Shown here piece by piece: positions 59,426 to 64,000 of a stretch of DNA of 64,000 nucleotides. How positions within the stretch are numbered: the stretch's first letter is position 1; the number at the start of each line of letters is the position of its first letter. The notes under the pieces are model-generated. The model did not search any database, had not been told where the DNA came from, and saw only the letters and a program-made list of their open reading frames with translations. The translations under genes were made by a program, and so were the position numbers. Source of the DNA: Rhizobiales bacterium GAS188 (GTDB taxonomy: Bacteria; Pseudomonadota; Alphaproteobacteria; Rhizobiales; Beijerinckiaceae); contig FNSS01000001.1 in NCBI GenBank assembly GCA_900104855.1, positions 1,550,001 to 1,614,000 of the forward strand, given 5' to 3'.

Positions 59426-59455
59426 TTATCCGCGATAAGATGCATTATTCTGCAT
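59426..59455. promoter_or_regulatory. Candidate LysR operators between the cupin operon and its divergent regulator
   Basis: TTATC-CGC-GATAA at 59426-59438 is a 13-bp dyad with exact T-N11-A form, the LysR box. ATGCA-TTATTC-TGCAT at 59440-59455 is a second dyad 1 bp away. They lie 70 bp from the cupin start and about 24 bp from the LysR start, fitting a regulatory and an activation site. Confidence 0.55.
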
Positions 59456-59478
59456 ACGACCATTAGCGAGGCTTATGA

Positions 59479-60414
59479 ATGCGCAGGGACAACATGAGCG
59501 ATCTCACCGCCTTCCTGGCCGTTGCGAGAGAGCGAAGCTTTACGCGAGCGGCCGCCAAGCTCGGCGTCTCGCAGTCGGCGTTGAGCCAGACGGTGCGCGC
59601 GTTGGAAACCCGCCTCGGGGTTCGTCTGCTGACACGCACCACGCGCAGCATCGCGCCGACCGAGGCCGGCGAACGTCTCCTTCGCACAGCCGCTCCTCGC
59701 TTCGAGGAAATCGAGGCCGAGCTGGCCTCGCTGAGCGCGCTACGCGAGAAGCCAGCCGGCACGGTGCGTATCTCGGCGACCGAGAACGCGGCCGCCGCGG
59801 TCCTCTGGCCAGCTCTTCAGCGCGTCCTTCCGAATTATCCTGACATCAAAGTCGAGATCGTAATCGACTATGGCCTCACGGACATCGTGGCAGAGCGGAT
59901 CGACGCTGGCGTGCGGCCGGGCGAAACTCTCGCGCAGGGGATGATCGCCGTGCCGATCGGTCCCGACATGCGCATGGCGGTCGTGGGTTCGCCATCTTAT
60001 TTTGAGGCGCGACTACGGCCAAGAACGCCTCAGGAGTTGACCGGCCATAACTGTATCAATCTTCGTCTGCCGACCCACGGCAATCTTTATGCGTGGGAAT
60101 TCGAGAAGGGTGGGCGCGAGCTGAAGGTTCGGGTTGAGGGGCAACTCGTGGTCAACGCGGCGTCTCTTATCCTGACCTCCGCTCTGGCGAGTTTTGGCCT
60201 TGCGTATCTGCCCGAGGACACAGTCAAACCCTATTTCAAAGACCGCCGGCTGATCCGTGTCCTGGCGGATTGGTGCCCTCCGTTCTCAGGATATCACCTT
60301 TATTACCCGAGCAGGCGACAGCAACCTCCCGCCTTCGCTTTGCTTGTCGAGGCTCTGCGCTACCGGCGCACATCAGCACGCGTAGGCGAAGCGAAAGACC
60401 GCTTTCGAGAATGA
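59479..60414 (+). CDS. LysR-family transcriptional regulator
   Basis: A 311-aa LTTR with HTH MSDLTAFLAVARERSFTRAAAKLGVSQSALSQTVRALETRLG and an effector domain of the CrgA/aromatic type (VRISATENAAAAVLWPAL, GQLVVNAASLILTSALASFGLAYLPED). It is divergent from the cupin-tautomerase-ABM operon by 122 bp with LysR-box dyads in between, so it very probably regulates that operon. ATG 59479; an ATG five codons later is an alternative. Confidence 0.93.
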   Translation: MRRDNMSDLTAFLAVARERSFTRAAAKLGVSQSALSQTVRALETRLGVRLLTRTTRSIAPTEAGERLLRTAAPRFEEIEAELASLSALREKPAGTVRISATENAAAAVLWPALQRVLPNYPDIKVEIVIDYGLTDIVAERIDAGVRPGETLAQGMIAVPIGPDMRMAVVGSPSYFEARLRPRTPQELTGHNCINLRLPTHGNLYAWEFEKGGRELKVRVEGQLVVNAASLILTSALASFGLAYLPEDTVKPYFKDRRLIRVLADWCPPFSGYHLYYPSRRQQPPAFALLVEALRYRRTSARVGEAKDRFRE

Positions 60415-60559
60415 TTTTCGTGCCTCCGAATGACCGTCATTGTGAAGGTTTTCAGATGCCGGCCGCTCACAAACGGCGCCGCTTGCCCTTGCGGCCGGCG
60501 TCGGACAGCAGGAAAGCCGTGTTGACGCGTGCGCCGCCTCGACCGCAATCCCGCAGTGG

Positions 60560-61501
60560 TCAGAAATACATCCGCGCGTTCGGGTGGGCGCGCAGCCAGC
60601 CGATTGTGGCGGCGAGACCGTCCTCATACGGCGTGCTGCGCAGGCCGGGCAGGCGCGCGCGCAGCTTCGTACCATCGAGCAGCACCGGGGCTTCCCAAAG
60701 GTGAAGGATGTCGGCGAAGGCGTGCGCCATGGGCGATATCACGCCCGCCGCGCGCACCGTCCAGCCGGGAAGCGCGGCGAAGGCGCCGGCGCCCGCAAGG
60801 CGGATGGCTTGGGAAAAAAAGGCCCGGGGCGTGGTGGAGGAGGCGCCTGGCAAGTGAAAGGTTAGGCCGTCGACATCCGGGGCTAGGCCCACGTCCAGCA
60901 GCACGCGCGCGGCGTCAGGCATGAACACGAACTCGACTGCGACATCGGGGGGGCCGAACCAGTGGCCGGTGCGCCCCGCGACGATGCGCTTGAGTGGCGG
61001 GCCGGTCAGCGTCTGGACATAAGGCCCGTAGAACTCCGGAAGGCGCACGACCACGAACCGCACGCCCGAGGCACGAAGGCGTTCTTCCTTGGCCAAGCGG
61101 GCGCGGCCGAGCTTCGAGCAAGGGGCGGGCGCCCGCGACTCCGGAATGGTATCACCAGGCACGCCCCGACCGTAGATCCACACGTTGCCCGGGAACACAA
61201 GCCGGGCGCCCGTGGCGCGACAGGCGATCAGCGCGCTGTCGAGCAGACGGGCCGTGGTGTCGACCCAGTCCCTGCCGAGGGCTACGTTGACGAGGTGAAA
61301 GAGTGCCTCCCGGCCCTCGAGGGCGCGCGTAACGGCCGCCGGGTCGAGAGCGTCTCCCTGCACCAGCTCCACGCCGTCGGCGCCGTCAACGCGCGCCGGA
61401 TCGCGCACGAGCGCACGTACTTCCAGCCTGCGCCGTGCGGCCTCGGCGATCACGTTCGAGCCAAGGCTGCCGGCCGCCCCGGTCACTAGGATGGGTCCCA
61501 C
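60560..61501 (-). CDS. NAD(P)-dependent epimerase / extended SDR family protein
   Basis: A 313-aa extended short-chain dehydrogenase with the NAD motif ILVTGAAGSLGSNVIAEAARR, an acidic/Arg stretch VRALVRDPARVDG and the region LVFPGNVWIYGRG replacing the classic YxxxK (K in SKLGRARLAKEERL without the Tyr). The substrate is not predictable. Start GTG 61501 has GGGGAG 7 nt upstream; upstream codons are not needed. The missing canonical Tyr may mean an atypical active site. Confidence 0.8.
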   Translation of the reverse strand: MGPILVTGAAGSLGSNVIAEAARRRLEVRALVRDPARVDGADGVELVQGDALDPAAVTRALEGREALFHLVNVALGRDWVDTTARLLDSALIACRATGARLVFPGNVWIYGRGVPGDTIPESRAPAPCSKLGRARLAKEERLRASGVRFVVVRLPEFYGPYVQTLTGPPLKRIVAGRTGHWFGPPDVAVEFVFMPDAARVLLDVGLAPDVDGLTFHLPGASSTTPRAFFSQAIRLAGAGAFAALPGWTVRAAGVISPMAHAFADILHLWEAPVLLDGTKLRARLPGLRSTPYEDGLAATIGWLRAHPNARMYF

Positions 61502-61589
61502 GGGATCACTCCCCTTGCCACTCCGATCCCTCACGAGGCGACCCTGTGCGAACAGTCGCCATGGTTCAAAAATCGAGATACACGACATC

Positions 61590-62114
61590 ATGAAGAAAAT
61601 CGTCGGCATCTTGATTCTGGCCCTTACGGGTTGCTCTCACGCATATGCCCGCGACGGCTTCGAGAAAGTCCGTTGCAACAGCGATATCGCCAAGGCCCTC
61701 GTCGGCCAGCGCGGTGCCAATGAGCCGGTGGTGGCGACGGAAGGCCGGCACAAGGATTTGGATCTCAAGGATTTGGGGGCCTCTGACTACGGCAGCTTTT
61801 CCTCGATAACCTGGCTGATCTGTGGCAAGGAATTCATGGTGCTGGAGGACAACCGCACGAATATTGTCCACGACGTGCTGCAAATTCCGCCCCATTCCAA
61901 AAGCAACCCTGAGTTCCAGGGCCGCTGCAAGCTCAAGGGGAAGCTCATGCCGGAAAGCGTGGTAGCGATTCTGCGCGATCAACGCGGCCAGGGTGAGCTT
62001 CCAGCTGACGCGGCGTGGAAAATCGACGAGAAGGTCGTCAAATTCGTGAAGATGTCCACGGACGATATGCTTTGCCCGCGTGACGGCATTTCGGAGCCCA
62101 GTCCCCAGCCCTGA
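61590..62114 (+). CDS. Hypothetical exported lipoprotein
   Basis: A 174-aa protein with signal MKKIVGILILALTGCSHAYA; LTGC could be a lipobox with the Cys at residue 16, although a signal-peptidase I site after AYA is also possible. The mature part has three Cys (KVRCNSD, WLICGKEF, GRCKLKG) plus one near the C-terminus, which suggests disulfides. I do not recognise a family. The frame extends upstream but antisense to the SDR gene, so ATG 61590 is preferred. Divergent from the SDR gene. Confidence 0.6.
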   Translation: MKKIVGILILALTGCSHAYARDGFEKVRCNSDIAKALVGQRGANEPVVATEGRHKDLDLKDLGASDYGSFSSITWLICGKEFMVLEDNRTNIVHDVLQIPPHSKSNPEFQGRCKLKGKLMPESVVAILRDQRGQGELPADAAWKIDEKVVKFVKMSTDDMLCPRDGISEPSPQP

Positions 62115-62446
62115 GTTGCTCTTCATCGCGAGAGTGGAAGAAGAAGTGGCCTTGCTAAACGTCGATGCGGTCCGTACGTCACCGGTATCGGCTAGCCAGC
62201 GGACTGCCAGTTTCCCCCTATGTCAGTCGTAAGCTGGCATGGCGCGTTGCAGCTGATGAGCGTCCGGTATCGGGAGGTTAGGACCTCGTCCACAGCGTCG
62301 CTGATGGGCGCATTCCAACCGCTGTCTGGAAGCTTCAGCAGTTTTCGCTTTCTACCCACGGCAAAATAGTCAAACCGGAAGGTGAAGCCGCCGAAGCCGC
62401 CATCGACGCGCGGTGCGCGCTGATGGCGGGCGCGAACGAGGCCCGG
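62115..62446. other. 332-bp convergent intergenic region
   Basis: It lies between the lipoprotein gene and the binding-protein gene. No credible ORF, no RIME-like element. A weak dyad CTGCCAG..CTGGCA (about 62203-62238) is the only symmetry seen. Base composition is less GC-rich around 62340-62375. Confidence 0.4.
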
Positions 62447-63943
62447 CTAGTTTTGCCAGCCCATGTCGAACAGGAAGAAGCTTTCATTCGCGGTCGGCTG
62501 GAAGCGGACCGGCTTGCGGGCGATGAACATCACCACGTCCTGGAACAGCGGCACGACGGCAATGTCGTCGTGGATGGCCGTGAGCGCCTCGTGATAGGCT
62601 GCGCGGCGCTTGGCCTCGTCGAGCGTGTTGCGCGCGGTCTCGAGCGCCTTGTCCATCCCTGGGTTGCGGTATTTCGCCCAGGCGGAGGAGGAGTGGAACA
62701 GCGGGAACAGCGTGCCGTCCGCATCCTGGCAGCCGCAGGACCAGCGGAAATAGGAGACGTCGCCCGCCTCGTCCGGCCGGCCCTGGCGCAGCTTGAGGTA
62801 GGTCGCGAGATCGATCGTCTTCAGCTCCGCCTTCAACCCCACATCGGTCATCATCTGCTGCAGGGCCTGGACGATTCGCTGGTCGAACACGGGCGAGGTC
62901 AGGAACTGCACCGACGTCCCCGGGGCGACGCCCGCCTCCTTCAGGAGGGAGCGCGCGCGGTTGGGATCATAGGCGAAAGCCGGGATCGTCTCGTCGAAGC
63001 CGAAGCTCGCCGGGGTGAGCGGCTCGTTCACCGGCTTGGCATAGCCCTTCAGCAGCGCTTCGATGATCGTATCGCGATCGACCGCGCCGGCGATGGCTTC
63101 GCGCACGCGTCGGTCCTTGCCGGGCCCATCCAGCGCATTGAGCGCGACCATGGTGACGCGCTCCGTCGGCGTCCACAGCACGTTCATCGCCTGGTCGTGC
63201 CGGAGCTGGTCCGCGTTGTCGGTGGAGAGGATGCGGGTGATGTCGGTGCGGCCGGTGCGCACATCGGCGATGCGGGTCGACTCGTCGGGCACCGGATGCA
63301 TCTCGACGCGCGCGAAGGGCGGCTTGCCGCGCCAGTATGACGCGATGGCCTCCAGCACGATGCTCACGCCCTGCGTGCGGGAGACGAATTTGTAGGGACC
63401 GCTGCCCATCGGCTGCTGGTTGAACTTTTGGTCGCCGACCATCTCGACGTAAGCCTTCGGCACGATGGAGAGCTTGGTGAGCTGCGCCAACAGGACGGGG
63501 TAGGCCGTCTTCGTCGTGACCCGCACTTCCTTCGGCCCGGCGACCTCGGCCGCCACGATTTGGTCGAACTGGCTGAGCTGCGGGCTCTTGAAAGCGGGAT
63601 TGGTGATCCGGCGGATGGAGAAGACGACATCCTCCGGCGTCAGCTTCGTGCCGTCTTGGAAGACGATGTCGTCGCGGATGGTGAAGACCACATGCGTATC
63701 GTCCTCGTAGCGCCAGGCGCTCGCCACCTGCGGCACGATCTTGCCCGACGAATCGCGCGTCAGGAGATTGTCGAAGACGTTGCGATAGACGGCGTAGCTG
63801 TCGGGATCCCATTGGACATGCGGGTCCAGCGAAGACGGATCGGTCGGCAGGTCAACCACGAAGTTCGTCTGATCGGCCCGCGCCTGCGGCAGCGCCGGGA
63901 CGAGGAAGAGCGCGAGCGCGGTGACGGCGAGGGACGGTCGCAT
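62447..63943 (-). CDS. ABC transporter substrate-binding protein, family 5 (peptide/opine type)
   Basis: A 498-aa periplasmic protein with signal MRPSLAVTALALFLVPALPQARA and the SBP_bac_5 pattern FVVDLPTDPSSLDPHVQWDPDSYAVYRNVFDNLLTRD, VFTIRDDIVFQDGTKLTPEDVVFSIRRI and REAIAGAVDRDTIIEALL. ATG 63943 follows AGGAG at 8 nt. It has two Cys in FRWSCGCQDADG. Permease and ATPase genes, if any, would lie beyond the window or behind its 3' end where none is seen, so it may belong to an operon whose other genes are upstream (beyond 64000) or be an orphan. Confidence 0.92.
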   Translation of the reverse strand: MRPSLAVTALALFLVPALPQARADQTNFVVDLPTDPSSLDPHVQWDPDSYAVYRNVFDNLLTRDSSGKIVPQVASAWRYEDDTHVVFTIRDDIVFQDGTKLTPEDVVFSIRRITNPAFKSPQLSQFDQIVAAEVAGPKEVRVTTKTAYPVLLAQLTKLSIVPKAYVEMVGDQKFNQQPMGSGPYKFVSRTQGVSIVLEAIASYWRGKPPFARVEMHPVPDESTRIADVRTGRTDITRILSTDNADQLRHDQAMNVLWTPTERVTMVALNALDGPGKDRRVREAIAGAVDRDTIIEALLKGYAKPVNEPLTPASFGFDETIPAFAYDPNRARSLLKEAGVAPGTSVQFLTSPVFDQRIVQALQQMMTDVGLKAELKTIDLATYLKLRQGRPDEAGDVSYFRWSCGCQDADGTLFPLFHSSSAWAKYRNPGMDKALETARNTLDEAKRRAAYHEALTAIHDDIAVVPLFQDVVMFIARKPVRFQPTANESFFLFDMGWQN

Positions 63944-64000
63944 GGGGATGCTCCTGGTGAGAAGGGAGCCGGAAAAGATAGATGACGCGGCATCGGCCTT

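Overview
The window is about 64 kb of high-GC DNA from a chromosome that looks like an alphaproteobacterium of the order Hyphomicrobiales (Rhizobiales). This rests on four things: protein style, the short-form hisZ-hisG pair, a complete sox thiosulfate-oxidation cluster with a mono-haem SoxA, and many copies of a two-palindrome intergenic repeat resembling the rhizobial RIME type. No genus is claimed. I recognised no tRNA, rRNA, CRISPR array, phage gene or intact transposase.

Layout. 1-6.9 kb: the end of an M20 peptidase, a D-2-hydroxyacid dehydrogenase, a TPR/glycosyltransferase-like protein and a NitT/TauT-type ABC importer. 7.2-14.5 kb: a minus-strand sox operon, soxCDXYZA-soxK-soxB, ending in two exported DsrE-like proteins. 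14.7-16.4 kb, divergent: an ArsR-family (SqrR/BigR-like) regulator and a glutamine-synthetase-like enzyme. 16.5-31.5 kb: mostly housekeeping (VOC protein, FAD monooxygenase, aspartate aminotransferase, GtrA, hisZ-hisG, LysR, GST-like protein, NRAMP-like transporter, OYE), then a HerA-like ATPase followed 7 bp later by a PAS-GGDEF-EAL protein. 31.6-37.9 kb: a ytfQ-ytfR-ytfT-yjfF-like sugar ABC importer (galactofuranose type by gene order) with a divergent LacI regulator.

38-64 kb looks more accessory: LysR, GFA protein, adenylate cyclase-TPR, amidase, methyltransferase, stand-alone ATP-dependent DNA ligase, DUF899 protein with a small membrane partner, a Dpp-type peptide importer divergent from an S9 peptidase, and then a patchwork. 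The patchwork holds a 131-bp direct duplication bracketing VOC and epoxide-hydrolase genes, a DUF930 protein whose start codon lies in one arm of a long inverted repeat, an AraC cupin fragment ending in the other arm, and a three-enzyme cupin/tautomerase/monooxygenase operon with a divergent LysR gene.

The main points for a second look are: (1) 17-bp tandem duplications at two start sites (hisZ and soxB) that create five- or six-codon minicistrons with stop/start overlaps; (2) the HerA-like ATPase/PAS-GGDEF-EAL gene pair; (3) the two exported DsrE-like proteins at the end of the sox operon; (4) the duplicated S9-peptidase gene end around 54.1 and 56.7 kb; (5) the inverted-repeat pairs at 35.3-35.5 and 57.65-57.86 kb; and (6) repeat elements that supply the 3' ends of two genes.
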